Numbered from the stretch's first letter, positions 18,216-27,452 are shown. The stretch: DNA of 64,000 nucleotides from Ignavibacteria bacterium RIFOXYB12_FULL_35_14 (GCA_001803045.1 MHAR01000048.1:17761-81760), one strand, 5' to 3'. Numbers and translations: made by a program. Notes: generated by a model not told the origin, from the letters alone.

Positions 18216-19895
18216 TTAAAGATTAAATTTTATTTTCATTTTAAGTAACACGTATATTCCAATTATCCAAATTGAAAATGCCGAGCACAAAATCGGAATA
18301 AGTAATGAATTATTTGTAAAAAATGTTTCCGATTCATCCAAAATAACATCACCAACAATGTAAGATTTGGTGAACATTTTCGTTTGAACTTCCGTTTGTC
18401 CCAATGGATTTATTATACAGCTAATTCCGCCGTTTGCAGCTCTCACAACTGTTCTGCGATTTTCTACCGCCCGCAATGCTCCAAATTCTTTATGCTGATA
18501 AGGACCGCTTAAATTGCCATACCAGCTATCGTTGGTTAATACCGCAATAAAATCAGCATCACGTTTAACAAACTGGGAGACAAATGTTGGATAGATTGAT
18601 TCATAGCAAACCAAGCCCCCAACTTTTATAGTATCGTTATTTATACCTGATGAAGCATCTTTTATTGGTAAATAAAATATTGTCGTATCTTTTCCAACAT
18701 TCCATCCTGATAATCCAACACCCCATTTAATTATTTTTCCTAGAAAAGGTAATGCATCGACAAATGGAACTCTTTCCCCGAATGGAACAAGCTTCATCTT
18801 ACCATATGATTCAACAGATTGATTGTTAGGTCTGAATAGCAGTATCGAATTATATGTTGCGTAATAGTAATCATTAGTGCTGTTGTATTTTGCATCATCT
18901 GGAATATTCTTTTCATTATAATAAAATTTAATATCCGGCATTCCGGTTAAAAGATATACCTGGTTCGAATCAACAAAACGATAAATTGTATCAAGAATAT
19001 CATCATACATTCCACTTCTAAGATAAACAGGCAAAGCGGTTTCGGGCCAAACTAGTATTCTGGCTCCTTCTTTTACCGCTTTCATAGATAAATCCAGGTA
19101 CATTTCAGTAAGCTGATTTAAGTCATGTCCTTTCCATTTTTCCCACGGATCGAGATTTGGCTGAATTAAACCGACTTTTATTTTCCTATTTGGCTGATGC
19201 GGCGAGCTAAGCTTTGAAAAACCATAGATTAAAATTAAGATAAAGATTATGAGAGCGATGGATGTATGGAGATAAAATAATTTATTATTAATCCTGTAGG
19301 CAATCACACTTTTATAGATTAATGCATTTATCATTACAATAACTAAGGTTAACCCTAATTGTCCAATAATATCTGCGATTTGTATAAATGATGTAAAAAG
19401 TGATAGACCATTCCCAAGTGAGAGCCACGGAAAACTAAGGTCGGTTAGCATGTAAGCAAATTCATACGCAACATAAAAAATAGGTAATAGGTAAAGTGAT
19501 ATTTTACGTGGAAATATCTTTCTTGAAAAATAAAGCAGCGTAGAAGGTATTAAGAAAAAAACAGGATTAACAAAAACTAGTAATGTCCCGGAAATCATTA
19601 GAAATGGATCTGATTCTTTCTGCCAGCTTCCTACCCAATACAAAGTGAATAAACTGAAAACAAAAGTCATAAGGTAAGTGGCGCGATTTATTTCAATTAA
19701 TTTCTCTCTTCTATCAATTACCATTAGGTAAGGAACTAAAGCTGCAAATAAAAGAAGTGGAGCTGGAAATGGAACCGGGGGAAATGATGCTGCTAATAAT
19801 ATTCCGCTAAGAATCAGTAATAAGCGATCTTTATTTCGTTTCTTCTTTTCTTCTTCAGTAAGTGGTATACGATTTTTCCAGAAAAAAAATTTCAA
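18216..19895 (-). CDS. lnt: Apolipoprotein N-acyltransferase
   Basis: This inner-membrane enzyme transfers the third acyl chain to the N-terminal cysteine of lipoproteins. The N-terminal 230 residues hold at least six hydrophobic segments, and the C-terminal periplasmic domain is nitrilase-like. The catalytic triad region is visible as 'LVWPETALPVYLRSG' (Glu), a central Lys in 'KMKLVPFGERVPF', and 'GGLVCYESIYP' (Cys). Size, 559 residues, is normal for the family. It begins with TTG overlapping the TGA stop of the dedA-like gene (TTGA), which implies coupled translation. Several predicted lipoproteins in this window would be substrates. Confidence 0.95.
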   Translation of the reverse strand: MKFFFWKNRIPLTEEEKKKRNKDRLLLILSGILLAASFPPVPFPAPLLLFAALVPYLMVIDRREKLIEINRATYLMTFVFSLFTLYWVGSWQKESDPFLMISGTLLVFVNPVFFLIPSTLLYFSRKIFPRKISLYLLPIFYVAYEFAYMLTDLSFPWLSLGNGLSLFTSFIQIADIIGQLGLTLVIVMINALIYKSVIAYRINNKLFYLHTSIALIIFILILIYGFSKLSSPHQPNRKIKVGLIQPNLDPWEKWKGHDLNQLTEMYLDLSMKAVKEGARILVWPETALPVYLRSGMYDDILDTIYRFVDSNQVYLLTGMPDIKFYYNEKNIPDDAKYNSTNDYYYATYNSILLFRPNNQSVESYGKMKLVPFGERVPFVDALPFLGKIIKWGVGLSGWNVGKDTTIFYLPIKDASSGINNDTIKVGGLVCYESIYPTFVSQFVKRDADFIAVLTNDSWYGNLSGPYQHKEFGALRAVENRRTVVRAANGGISCIINPLGQTEVQTKMFTKSYIVGDVILDESETFFTNNSLLIPILCSAFSIWIIGIYVLLKMKIKFNL

Positions 19896-20506
19896 GCTTT
19901 TGGCTCTCTTTTTTTTTGCAGAAAGTATCTTAGGATTAATATAACCATCACAACAATGGTGATTGCAAGAACAATGTTGCTATACGTTTTTAGATGCTGG
20001 TCAACAAGGGCAACATTATTACCAAACATTACTCCAAGAGAAATAATAAGCAGATTCCACACGAATGAACTTGTTAAGGCTAATAAAAATGTTTTTTTGA
20101 AGTTTAGCTCACTTAATCCTGCAAAAAAAGAAATCACTGCTCGAGTTCCGGATAAAAATCTATTTCCAAGAATAACCCAATAGCCATATTTTGAAAACCA
20201 TTTTTCTGCTTTATCAAGTGCATCCCTCGATAGAAATTTAAACCTGCCTTTTTCAATTATTTTTTTATCAACTTGGGTACCTATGAAAAACAACGTCATA
20301 AAACCCAGCACGCTTCCAATTGAAGTGACTAACAATGTAGGAATAAAACTTATTACACTTGTGCTGACCAAAGTACCGGCTACAACAATTACTACATCGC
20401 TTGGAGATGGTGGAAAAATATTTTCGATGAATGAAAAAAAGAACAGACTAGCATAAATCCAAAGTGGAGGAAAGTCAGCTAAGGAATTTAGGATGTCTTC
20501 AAACAT
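19892..20506 (-). CDS. DedA-family membrane protein
   Basis: The 204-residue membrane protein has the SNARE-associated/VTT pattern: 'ENIFPPSPSDVVIVVAGTLV' near the N-terminus and 'GNRFLSGTRAVISFFAGLSEL' with the conserved Arg pair region. DedA proteins are linked to lipid-carrier flipping, proton-motive force and envelope integrity. It sits between ispF (1 base upstream) and lnt (4-base overlap), fitting an envelope-related operon. The individual substrate is not predictable. Confidence 0.9.
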   Translation of the reverse strand: MFEDILNSLADFPPLWIYASLFFFSFIENIFPPSPSDVVIVVAGTLVSTSVISFIPTLLVTSIGSVLGFMTLFFIGTQVDKKIIEKGRFKFLSRDALDKAEKWFSKYGYWVILGNRFLSGTRAVISFFAGLSELNFKKTFLLALTSSFVWNLLIISLGVMFGNNVALVDQHLKTYSNIVLAITIVVMVILILRYFLQKKREPKA

Positions 20507-20507
20507 T

Positions 20508-20996
20508 CTATTTATTCTTGATGATTAAAACCGAGGCAAATGCAGATAAGCCCTCTTCCCTGCCCACAAATCCAAGCTTTTCGGTAGTTGTGGCTTTGAT
20601 AGAAATATTTTCAATTTTTGTTTGAAGTGCTTCAGCAATATTTTTTTGCATGGGTGGAATAAATGCGGCGAGTTTAGGTCTCTGCGCAGTTATAATAGCA
20701 TCAACATTTCCTAAAGAATATCCTTTTTGCTGAATTAATTCATAGACTTGCTTCAGTAAAGTAATACTGTTCGCATTCTTATATTTCGGATCGGTATCGG
20801 GGAAGTGCTGCCCAATATCCCCGGCTGCTATGCTGCCAAGTAAAGCATCACAAATTGCATGAAGTAAAACATCTGCGTCTGAATGACCAGCCAATCCTTT
20901 TCCAAATGGAATCTCTACTCCGCCAATAATCAATTTGCGATTATCGGCAAACGCGTGAACGTCGAAGCCAATTCCTATTTTATATGGAGAATTCAA
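20508..20996 (-). CDS. ispF: 2-C-methyl-D-erythritol 2,4-cyclodiphosphate synthase
   Basis: This enzyme catalyses the fifth step of the MEP isoprenoid pathway, forming MEcPP with release of CMP. The 162-residue protein has the zinc ligands in 'GFDVHAF' (Asp, His) and '[18 protein letters not shown]', plus '[11 protein letters not shown]' and the C-terminal '[18 protein letters not shown]'. All are family hallmarks and the length is normal. The start is a TTG overlapping the TGA of acyP. The isoprenoids feed the lipid and carrier pathways represented elsewhere in the window, for example pcrB at 39402. Confidence 0.96.
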   Translation of the reverse strand: MNSPYKIGIGFDVHAFADNRKLIIGGVEIPFGKGLAGHSDADVLLHAICDALLGSIAAGDIGQHFPDTDPKYKNANSITLLKQVYELIQQKGYSLGNVDAIITAQRPKLAAFIPPMQKNIAEALQTKIENISIKATTTEKLGFVGREEGLSAFASVLIIKNK

Positions 20997-21277
20997 AATT
21001 TTACCTCGAAAGAATCAAATTCATTTTTACTTTCAAACCAATCTATTCTTGAATTTTTAACGTGAGCATGTGATGGACCCAGTTTTATAAGATTAAAAAA
21101 TTCTTCAATATTTACTTTATCACCTTCCACGACTGTATGAACCTCTCCGGTAAAAAGATTTTCCACATAACCTTTTAGTTTTAAGCGGGATGCATGCCTT
21201 ACGACAAAATATCTGAATCCAACTCCTTGAACCAGACCATTAACTAAAATTTCAGCTCTTGATTTGTCTGAAGTCAT
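20993..21277 (-). CDS. acyP: Acylphosphatase
   Basis: This small 94-residue enzyme hydrolyses acyl phosphates. The signature '[18 protein letters not shown]' near residue 12 contains the catalytic Arg, and '[17 protein letters not shown]' follows with the usual Asn. It lies between an EamA transporter (ATGA overlap upstream) and ispF (TTGA overlap downstream), so it is embedded in the operon. A metabolic clean-up role for acyl phosphates is known for the family, but the physiological substrate is unclear. Confidence 0.93.
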   Translation of the reverse strand: MTSDKSRAEILVNGLVQGVGFRYFVVRHASRLKLKGYVENLFTGEVHTVVEGDKVNIEEFFNLIKLGPSHAHVKNSRIDWFESKNEFDSFEVKF

Positions 21278-22182
21278 GATATGTTCTTATTCTTATCGAA
21301 TAATTCGCTAACTAAAACCCCTGCAAATATAAAAATACAACCTATAATGCCAAAGCTTGAAACACTTTCATGAATTATTAGAAAGGCAAAAAGTGCAGCA
21401 AATATTGGTTCAATGGAAAAAATTATTCCTGCCTTCGTTGGAGTAACGGTTTTCTGATATTTGGTTTGGATTACCGTTGCTAGTATTGAGGAGAAAATTG
21501 CAGTATAAAGAATTACAAGTATTACAGTCTTATTAAAATCCAATCTAATCGGTTCTATACCGGTCATACCAAATAAAAAAGTAATAACAATCCCCGCAAA
21601 TCCTGTGAATACCACTTGCAATATAATCAGTGCTCTGTAATCATATTTTTTAGTGATAATATCAATATAAACAACGTACAGAGCATAAAAGACTGCACAA
21701 ATTAATGTGAGGGTATCACCAATATTGAAGTTACTCCCAAGTTCCGATATAATATCCAGTACAGTCATACCCTTGCTGGAGAGCAAGATCAATCCGATTA
21801 TGACTAATATGATTCCAATCAAATTTCCTTTACCCGGAGATTTTCTTTCAAGAATTAATTGAAGTATTGGAATAAATATTACAAACGTACCTGTTATAAA
21901 ACCTGACTTAGTCGCAGTGGTGTAATAAAGACCAATAGTTTGAGTTGCAAATCCAATGAAGTACAACAACCCCAAAAATAAACCGGCTTTAATTACATCT
22001 ATATTTGAATTGAATAGTGGTTTCCAAAGAAAAGGTAAGAGTAGTAATGCAGCAAAGGAGAACCTAATTGCTGTGAAAAGCATCGGCGAGATGTCATTAA
22101 GCGCAAGTTTGATAATAGCAAACGTAACTCCCCAAAAAATGGTGATTGTAAAAAGAGCGATTTCACCTTTGTATTTATTCAT
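21274..22182 (-). CDS. EamA/DMT-family transporter
   Basis: The 302-residue membrane protein has ten hydrophobic segments in two homologous halves, each with an EamA domain: first-half 'ITIFWGVTFAIIKLAL' and 'PMLFTAIRFSFAALLLLPF', second-half 'IFSSILATVIQTKYQK' and 'SIEPIFAALFAFLIIHE'. The drug/metabolite transporter superfamily exports or imports small metabolites, often amino acids. The substrate cannot be inferred. Its stop overlaps the acyP start by four bases, and era lies 47 bases upstream. Confidence 0.9.
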   Translation of the reverse strand: MNKYKGEIALFTITIFWGVTFAIIKLALNDISPMLFTAIRFSFAALLLLPFLWKPLFNSNIDVIKAGLFLGLLYFIGFATQTIGLYYTTATKSGFITGTFVIFIPILQLILERKSPGKGNLIGIILVIIGLILLSSKGMTVLDIISELGSNFNIGDTLTLICAVFYALYVVYIDIITKKYDYRALIILQVVFTGFAGIVITFLFGMTGIEPIRLDFNKTVILVILYTAIFSSILATVIQTKYQKTVTPTKAGIIFSIEPIFAALFAFLIIHESVSSFGIIGCIFIFAGVLVSELFDKNKNIS

Positions 22183-22229
22183 TAGAATTATCTTGAGCCG
22201 AAATGAATCTTATTAAAGCAGAATTACAA

Positions 22230-23138
22230 TTATTTTTCTTTGCCGTAGCCAAAGATATTTAACATATTTTCATCCTTACGCCATTTAGGTTTAACCTTCA
22301 CACGCAATTCTAAAAAGATTTCTCTCTGAAGAAATTCCTCAATCGATTTTCTTGATGCCTCACCTAACTTTTTGATTGCCTTGCCTTCCTTGCCAATAAT
22401 GATGGCTTTCTGACTTTCCTTCTCAACTATCACATAGGCTTCTATAAAATCTTTCCCTATTTCCCTTTCTTTAAAATCAGCAATTAGCACTTCACTACTG
22501 TAGGGAACTTCTTCCGAATAATGCTCTAATATTTTTTCACGAATTATTTCAGCGACAAAAAATCTCTCAGATTCATCAGTAAGCTCATCATCAGGATAAT
22601 ATTTTGGGTGTTCAGGAATTAATTCAACAACCGAATTGATTATATCCGTTAAATTGAAATTGCGCTTGGCTGAAATTGGTATCACTTTGGTGAACAGGTT
22701 CGTGCTTTGCTGTTTTTCAATCAGAGTGGAGATGTCATCCTGGTTCGACAAATCAACCTTGTTCAATAATAAAATTTTAGGGGCTTTAAGATTCATTAAT
22801 ACTTCATTCACAAAATCTTGATGAAGCAGTTTCTCACCGTTAAAATCTTCTTTAACGTCTTGAAGCAGCAGGATAACATCCGCATCCTTAGCTGAAACTT
22901 CAACTGCTTCCATCATTCTTTCCTGAAGCAGGTAATTCGGATGAATGAGTCCAGGTGTATCAATAAAAATTATTTGATAGTTTTCTTTAGTAAGGATTCC
23001 GCGAATTTTCCTTCGGGTAGTTTGAGGTTTGTCAGAAATAATATTGAGCTTCTGTTCTAACAATGCATTTATCAGCGTTGATTTACCGGAATTGGGTAAT
23101 CCTAAAATTGCAACGTATCCTGCCTTAAATGATTCCAT
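22230..23138 (-). CDS. era: GTPase Era
   Basis: This GTPase binds the 3' end of 16S rRNA and checks small-subunit maturation. The 302-residue protein has G1 'GLPNSGKSTLINALL', G3 'IDTPGL', G4 'LLNKVDL', and a C-terminal KH RNA-binding domain with 'IIGKEGKAIKKLGEASRKSI'. The protein ends 'NIFGYGKEK'. All domains are complete and the length is standard. It starts the run toward the EamA, acyP and ispF genes, 16 bases after the YbjQ-type gene. Confidence 0.96.
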   Translation of the reverse strand: MESFKAGYVAILGLPNSGKSTLINALLEQKLNIISDKPQTTRRKIRGILTKENYQIIFIDTPGLIHPNYLLQERMMEAVEVSAKDADVILLLQDVKEDFNGEKLLHQDFVNEVLMNLKAPKILLLNKVDLSNQDDISTLIEKQQSTNLFTKVIPISAKRNFNLTDIINSVVELIPEHPKYYPDDELTDESERFFVAEIIREKILEHYSEEVPYSSEVLIADFKEREIGKDFIEAYVIVEKESQKAIIIGKEGKAIKKLGEASRKSIEEFLQREIFLELRVKVKPKWRKDENMLNIFGYGKEK

Positions 23139-23153
23139 ATTAAAATTGATTAC

Positions 23154-23483
23154 TTAAAGACCTTCAACTTGAACTCCCGTTCCGCTTGCACTTACCATTA
23201 ACATATTTCCTCCGCCTCCGCCAATGGTTTCATAATCCAAATCAACACCAATTACAGCATTAGCACCCAATGATCGTGCCTGGTCAATCATTTCACTTAT
23301 GGCAATTTCTTTTGCTGCTCTTAACTCTTTTTCATAAGCGGCGGATCTTCCTCCGACTATATCACGAATGCCGGCAAAAATATCTTTAAATATATTTGCA
23401 CCCATGATTGCTTCGCCGCTTACCAGCCCGTAGTATTTCAAAATCTTTTTCCCTTCCATCGTATTTGTTGTTAGTACAAGCAT
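23154..23483 (-). CDS. YbjQ/UPF0145 family protein
   Basis: The 109-residue product matches the UPF0145 (YbjQ) pattern: '[20 protein letters not shown]' at the start, '[20 protein letters not shown]', and '[17 protein letters not shown]' near the end. The family forms small oligomers, and its function is not established. The start is placed at 23483 rather than an upstream ATG at 23567, because AAAGGA lies a few bases before it and the first 28 residues of the longer frame do not resemble the family. It lies directly upstream of era. Confidence 0.85.
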   Translation of the reverse strand: MLVLTTNTMEGKKILKYYGLVSGEAIMGANIFKDIFAGIRDIVGGRSAAYEKELRAAKEIAISEMIDQARSLGANAVIGVDLDYETIGGGGGNMLMVSASGTGVQVEGL

Positions 23484-23885
23484 TTTTTTCCTTTCTTGAT
23501 ATGTTTCAATAGTAAATATACAGGAATGCTTAAAGAAACTTAAGTGGAATGATAAGAAAGAAACCACTGCATGATAAATAAAGATTGTTTATTGGCGCTA
23601 CTTTATAATTTATAATCGGTTGAGAATAAGTTAATAAGGTTGGAAATCTCAGACTTGCTGAAGTTACTAAGGTTGTATGTTAAAGATTTTTTTATCTGAA
23701 ATTTGAAGGATTGTTTCTCAATAGAATTATCCCAGCTTGATTTTATACATTGTAAAACCTTATCTGAATTTTCACCGACCTTAATAACTATCAAATCAAT
23801 TACGGTTAAACCTTACAACCTTATCAAAGACCAGCATCCATTTAGATGAGTTTGTACGTAATTCAAATCTAGGCTGCTATTTATT

Positions 23886-24413
23886 TCATTGAGATTTATT
23901 AATCTTCTGCTTTGAGGCTTTTAGATTTTCAAAAAAGAAATATCCTGATATTAAAATGCCGAGAGATATTACCGAACCAAAAACGGATATTCCTCGTGGT
24001 GTAAATATTTGAGTAATTCCGTAGGCGATAGAGTTAAAGAAAGGAATTATGTGTTGGGTATAAGTTTGGGAACTCTGAGTTTCACTCGATTGGTTAAGGC
24101 CGTAATAAATTATCAAACCAATGATAACTAAGAGTATCGAAATGAATATAGATGAAACAGCAAAAACAAAATGACGCTGCTCTTTAAAAGCTTTGTTTCG
24201 TGATTGCAATCTTTTCATAACCAAATTAGTAAAGCTGTTTGGAGTTGATTCTTCTTTAATTTTTTTAAGTTGGTTATGAACAGCCAATAAAGCTTGCAGC
24301 CTTTTCTTATCTTCGACTGAACTTGATAAAACTTCATTAACATGTTTTAATGAAGCGTAGTCCAAATCTCCATCGATGTACTTATTTAGAATTTCATCAC
24401 TAAGTAAATTCAT
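23886..24413 (-). CDS. Probable anti-sigma factor, membrane protein
   Basis: The 175-residue protein begins with the short 'ILNKYIDGDLDYASL' stretch typical of anti-sigma N-termini. A soluble helical segment to about residue 75 is followed by two hydrophobic segments ('FVFAVSSIFISILLVIIGLI' and 'GISVFGSVISLGILISGYFF'). No HxxxCxxC zinc motif is present, so it is not a ZAS-type domain. Its start overlaps the sigma gene by four bases (ATGA), the usual stoichiometric coupling. Membrane anchoring suggests release of sigma in response to an envelope cue. The role is inferred from position and architecture. Confidence 0.75.
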   Translation of the reverse strand: MNLLSDEILNKYIDGDLDYASLKHVNEVLSSSVEDKKRLQALLAVHNQLKKIKEESTPNSFTNLVMKRLQSRNKAFKEQRHFVFAVSSIFISILLVIIGLIIYYGLNQSSETQSSQTYTQHIIPFFNSIAYGITQIFTPRGISVFGSVISLGILISGYFFFENLKASKQKINKSQ

Positions 24414-24976
24414 GATACTTCTCGCATTAAATCCTTTTTAATTAATAAATCACGCAAAGCATTTCTGGAACGATGCAGCATTACTTTAACATTAGCTACA
24501 GATGTGTTCATTACGTCACCGATCTCTTCACAGCTCATTTCATTAAGGTAAAACAAGCTTAAGACGGATGAATAATTTGAAGGTAATTTTTGCAGCATAA
24601 TATTTACAAAAGAAGATAGATCCGAATTTTCAGTCACCTGATAATCATAATCGCTCTCAAGATTAAAATGATCTTCCAGTGATGACATCTCATTTTCAAT
24701 CTTTCTTTTTCTGGCAGAAACTTTGCTTAATGCTGTGTTATAAACTATTCTAAAAAACCAAGTTGAAAACTTTGCTTCTTGTCTGTAACTTCTTAGACCG
24801 TTGTAAGCTTTTAGAAAACAATCTTGAAGAACTTCTTCCGCTTCCATTTCATTCTTTAAAATTCTTTTTATTAAAGAAAAAGCTTTGTTCTTATATCTAT
24901 CAATAATTATAGCGTAATCAGCTTGATTTCCGCGTTTAACCGATGCAATTATTTCTAAATCGGTAAGATCTTTCAT
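24410..24976 (-). CDS. RNA polymerase ECF sigma factor
   Basis: This 188-residue group-4 sigma has region 2 at about residues 17-88 ('YKNKAFSLIKRILKNEMEAE', 'VLQDCFLKAYNGL', 'KFSTWFFRIVYNTAL') and region 4 at about 132-182 ('LPSNYSSVLSLFYLNEMSCE', 'EIGDVMNTSVANVKVMLHRS'). It should direct polymerase to its own promoter: a GTAACC-N17-GTC element lies on the same strand directly before it. The GTC is only 10 bases from the ATG, so the mRNA may be nearly leaderless. The next gene is the probable anti-sigma factor. Two further copies of the same element face the divergent gene at 25199, and a fourth lies at 27453. Confidence 0.94.
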   Translation of the reverse strand: MKDLTDLEIIASVKRGNQADYAIIIDRYKNKAFSLIKRILKNEMEAEEVLQDCFLKAYNGLRSYRQEAKFSTWFFRIVYNTALSKVSARKRKIENEMSSLEDHFNLESDYDYQVTENSDLSSFVNIMLQKLPSNYSSVLSLFYLNEMSCEEIGDVMNTSVANVKVMLHRSRNALRDLLIKKDLMREVS

Positions 24977-24986
24977 TTAATGGTTT

Positions 24987-25012
24987 GACTAAATAACTTA
25001 TAAAAAGGTTAC
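24987..25012 (-). promoter_or_regulatory. ECF-type promoter of the sigma gene (autoregulation)
   Basis: On the minus strand GTAACC (25012-25007) is followed after exactly 17 bases by GTC (24989-24987). This is the same arrangement as the three plus-strand elements at 25077, 25146 and 27453. The GTC ends 10 bases before the sigma ATG at 24976. Confidence 0.75.
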
Positions 25013-25076
25013 AGAATAGAAGCTTTTAATCTTTTTTGAAAAATAGATACAAGCAAATCCAAAAACAATTTTGTTT

Positions 25077-25102
25077 GTAACCTTTCAAAACAAAAATATG
25101 TC
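25077..25102 (+). promoter_or_regulatory. ECF-type promoter, distal copy before the DUF6249-like gene
   Basis: GTAACC (25077-25082), 17 bases, GTC (25100-25102) followed by CTAACG. It gives a leader of roughly 90 bases before the ATG at 25199. Spacer length is identical to the other three sites. Confidence 0.7.
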
Positions 25103-25145
25103 CTAACGTTTGAGAGTGAATAAATAAATATTTCCGAAATCAGTT

Positions 25146-25171
25146 GTAACCTTTTCAGTAAACTGGAAGTC
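25146..25171 (+). promoter_or_regulatory. ECF-type promoter, proximal copy before the DUF6249-like gene
   Basis: GTAACC (25146-25151), 17 bases, GTC (25169-25171) followed by TGAAC. It lies 28 bases before the ATG at 25199, with AAAAGGAGA between. It is the second of a tandem pair 69 bases apart. Confidence 0.75.
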
Positions 25172-25198
25172 TGAACTAAAAAATAAAAGGAGAATAAA

Positions 25199-25546
25199 AT
25201 GAATGAAGGTATGATGGCTTTGTCTATCCCGATAATTGGAATAATTGTAGGAGCACTAATCGCAATAACAGCGATTTACTTTAAATCCCGGGAAAGACAA
25301 TCATTAATTGAAAAAGGATTAGGTCCCGAAGCAATAAAAGAATTTTTTGAAGCTAAAAAGGATCCTAACAGATTGCTGAAGTATGGTATAATTATTTTCG
25401 CATTTGGTTTAGGTCTCGGATTAGGGATCATGATGGAAGATTCAACATCAAAAGAATATTGGATTCCGCTCCTGTTGTTTACATTTACAGGTTTAGGATT
25501 TATAGCGAGTGGATTAGTTTCAAGAAAATATGATGTTAAAAGCTAA
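25199..25546 (+). CDS. Small membrane protein, DUF6249-like, ECF-regulon candidate
   Basis: The 115-residue protein has an N-terminal membrane segment ('IPIIGIIVGALIAITAIYF'), a charged cytoplasmic linker with 'RQSLIEKGLGPEAIKEFFE', and two more hydrophobic segments at about 62-80 and 89-108. The layout resembles the DUF6249 proteins found beside ECF sigma genes in Bacteroidota; the function is unknown. AAAAGGAGA precedes the ATG. Two GTAACC-N17-GTC promoters in tandem lie in the 222-base divergent region shared with the sigma gene, so strong control by that sigma is inferred. Confidence 0.75.
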   Translation: MNEGMMALSIPIIGIIVGALIAITAIYFKSRERQSLIEKGLGPEAIKEFFEAKKDPNRLLKYGIIIFAFGLGLGLGIMMEDSTSKEYWIPLLLFTFTGLGFIASGLVSRKYDVKS

Positions 25547-26335
25547 ACTTTATAATTATGAATACTATTTATTGATAATAATTTAAGACCTCTGAAAAAT
25601 TAGAAACATTTTAAACTTAACTAAAACTTAAGTGGTTATAGGGTAAACAAAGAAGGAAACACTAATGCGAAGCAACAAAATACATAAAGCTGATTTGTTT
25701 ACTAAAAAAGCAAACGAACAGTATGAGAATCAGATAAAAGCTTAAAGCGAAAGAAGTTTGGCAATCATCAGCAAAAAATAAATTAGACAAAACTTCTAAA
25801 ACCACTGGAAACATTTCTGCAGAAGTGAAAGAACATGGTTTCAGAAGCTGGGAGGAATTCTTTTTCATTAGATGTCATTGCTAAGGTATGCTTCCCCAAA
25901 TAAAGTATAATCTCTCCGACCCCGCGCCTTGAAGAAGAAATCGCCGATAGAAGCAGTTTCCATATACTCCTAGAATTAACTAGCGGGGACAGCATCCCGG
26001 ATGAAACAATGGCAGTGCCACAGATACAGAAAACTCTTTGGTATTTCCGGAGAAAATCGCTGGGTTAATTAAACATCTTTCATTCTGTCAAGGAACTTAA
26101 TAATCGAGAAAAATTGCATCTAAGTAAATATTAAACCTATAATTCAATTTTTCAGAAATCTCATATTTTAATTGGCGCTTTTCAACTTTGAATTTTTCAA
26201 AATGGTATTATATATTGTAGTAGACAAAAACACACCTTAAACCATTCAGTTGTTTTCAACGGCTTAAGATGTATGGTCATTGATCATTAATTGGTTAAAT
26301 GAAAAAATATTCCCCATACAGAAAGGAGCACAACG
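25547..26335. other. 789-base gap with no intact gene; possible frameshifted coding remnant
   Basis: No convincing gene was found. On the plus strand ATG at 25664 opens a 26-codon frame (MRSNKIHKADLFTKK then ANEQYENQIKA), and a neighbouring frame continues directly as 'KAKEVWQSSAKNKLDKTSK' and 'VKEHGFRSWEEFF' to about 25880, as if one base had been gained or lost. Both pieces are lysine- and glutamate-rich and protein-like. Weak minus-strand frames over the same bases look like shadows. The rest to 26335 is AT-rich, with only the leader of the GYD gene recognisable. Confidence 0.35.
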
Positions 26336-26653
26336 ATGAAAACTTTTATCCTGCTAACAAAGCTTGCGCCGGATATTTCCAGACAAATGAAAGATCGAGA
26401 TAAGCTAGGAAGAAATTGGCTTGAGCTTGTTAAGACCAAATGTCCGGAAGTAAAATTCATTTCACATTATGCATTACTCGGTCCTCATGATTTTCTGGAT
26501 ATTTATGAAGCACCTGATGAAGAATCAGCAGCAAAAGTTTCTATGATAAGTCTAGTTAATGGTGCATTCCAGGCAGAAACATTGATAGCAATTCCTTATA
26601 AACAGTTTTTAGGTTTGACAAAGGAAATCAGCAAGAAAAGTAAAAAGAAATAG
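26336..26653 (+). CDS. GYD-domain protein
   Basis: The 105-residue protein fits the GYD family: 'FILLTKLAPDISRQMKDR' at the start, central 'SHYALLGPHDFLDIYEAPDE' in the position of the 'GRYDFV' motif, and 'AETLIAIPYKQF' near the end. These small dimeric ferredoxin-like proteins have no settled function. A strong ribosome site (AAAGGAG) lies 9 bases before the ATG. It is followed after 66 bases by the YbaK-type gene, also with AAAGGAG, so the two may share a transcript. Confidence 0.8.
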   Translation: MKTFILLTKLAPDISRQMKDRDKLGRNWLELVKTKCPEVKFISHYALLGPHDFLDIYEAPDEESAAKVSMISLVNGAFQAETLIAIPYKQFLGLTKEISKKSKKK

Positions 26654-26719
26654 CGTTGATTTTTTTCAGTTCCACTAAATATTAGTGAATTTCTAAAACT
26701 TATTTGAAAGGAGAATTTT

Positions 26720-27193
26720 ATGCCCACAAAAAAACTTAAAGAATTTTTGGATAGCAACAATATCAAATATGTTTCTATCACACATTCATCGGCTTATACC
26801 GCAATGGAAATAGCTGCGTTAGCTCACGTCCCCGGGAAAGACCTTGCTAAAACTGTAATGATTAAAATCAATGGACATATGGCAATGGTTGTTCTACCAG
26901 CAACTCACATGATTAAAATGGATTTACTGAAGAAAGCACTTGGATCAGATAATTTAAGATTAGCAACAGAGCAGGAATTCAAAGATAAATTTGCCGATTG
27001 TGAAGTTGGTGCTATGCCGCCATTTGGAAACCTTTACAGTATGGAAGTGTACGCTTCAGAATCATTAAAAGATGATGAAGAAATTGTCTTTAATGCAGGA
27101 AGTCATACAGAACTGATTAAGCTGAGTTATAAAGATTTTGAGCGATTAGTTAATCCGAAGATTGTACAGATTTCGTACAAGACAAAATTGTAA
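26720..27193 (+). CDS. YbaK/ProX-type aminoacyl-tRNA deacylase domain protein
   Basis: The 157-residue stand-alone editing domain contains '[20 protein letters not shown]' with the conserved Lys (K in 'AKTVMIK'), '[18 protein letters not shown]' and '[20 protein letters not shown]'. These are typical of the YbaK/prolyl-tRNA-synthetase-associated family, which hydrolyses mischarged tRNAs in trans. It is of usual size. Which tRNA it edits is not determinable here. Its upstream neighbour is the GYD protein. Confidence 0.88.
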   Translation: MPTKKLKEFLDSNNIKYVSITHSSAYTAMEIAALAHVPGKDLAKTVMIKINGHMAMVVLPATHMIKMDLLKKALGSDNLRLATEQEFKDKFADCEVGAMPPFGNLYSMEVYASESLKDDEEIVFNAGSHTELIKLSYKDFERLVNPKIVQISYKTKL

Positions 27194-27452
27194 TAATTCG
27201 AAGCATACTCAGATAAAATATGGAACACTGATCCGTTAGCTAGCGGGTTATAATTTTTATGATTTTAGCTTTATTTGTGGGCGTTGTGATCTGCCTTAGC
27301 AGACTTTATGAACTTAGTGGTTAATTTCTGTCAACCACAAAGTACTCAAAGATTTTATACAAAGTTCAAAAAGAATTTTATTCATATTTCATCGAAGCAG
27401 AATAATTTTTATGGTTCCGGTTAATTTGCAGCTCACAATTGTAAGAAAAGGA

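Noticed and set aside
23484..23567. 28-residue extension of the YbjQ-type frame
   Set aside because: The extension is not family-like, and AAAGGA lies just before the internal ATG.
23603..23794. 63-codon minus-strand frame beginning 'MIVIKVGENSDKVL'
   Set aside because: It starts with TTG, has no ribosome site, and is open a few codons further upstream without a start. The resemblance to S21 or SGNH-hydrolase fragments is too weak to call; it could be a decayed gene end.
25662..25995. Two overlapping minus-strand frames of about 70 codons
   Set aside because: Serine- and phenylalanine-rich chance translations opposite the lysine-rich remnant; no start signal.
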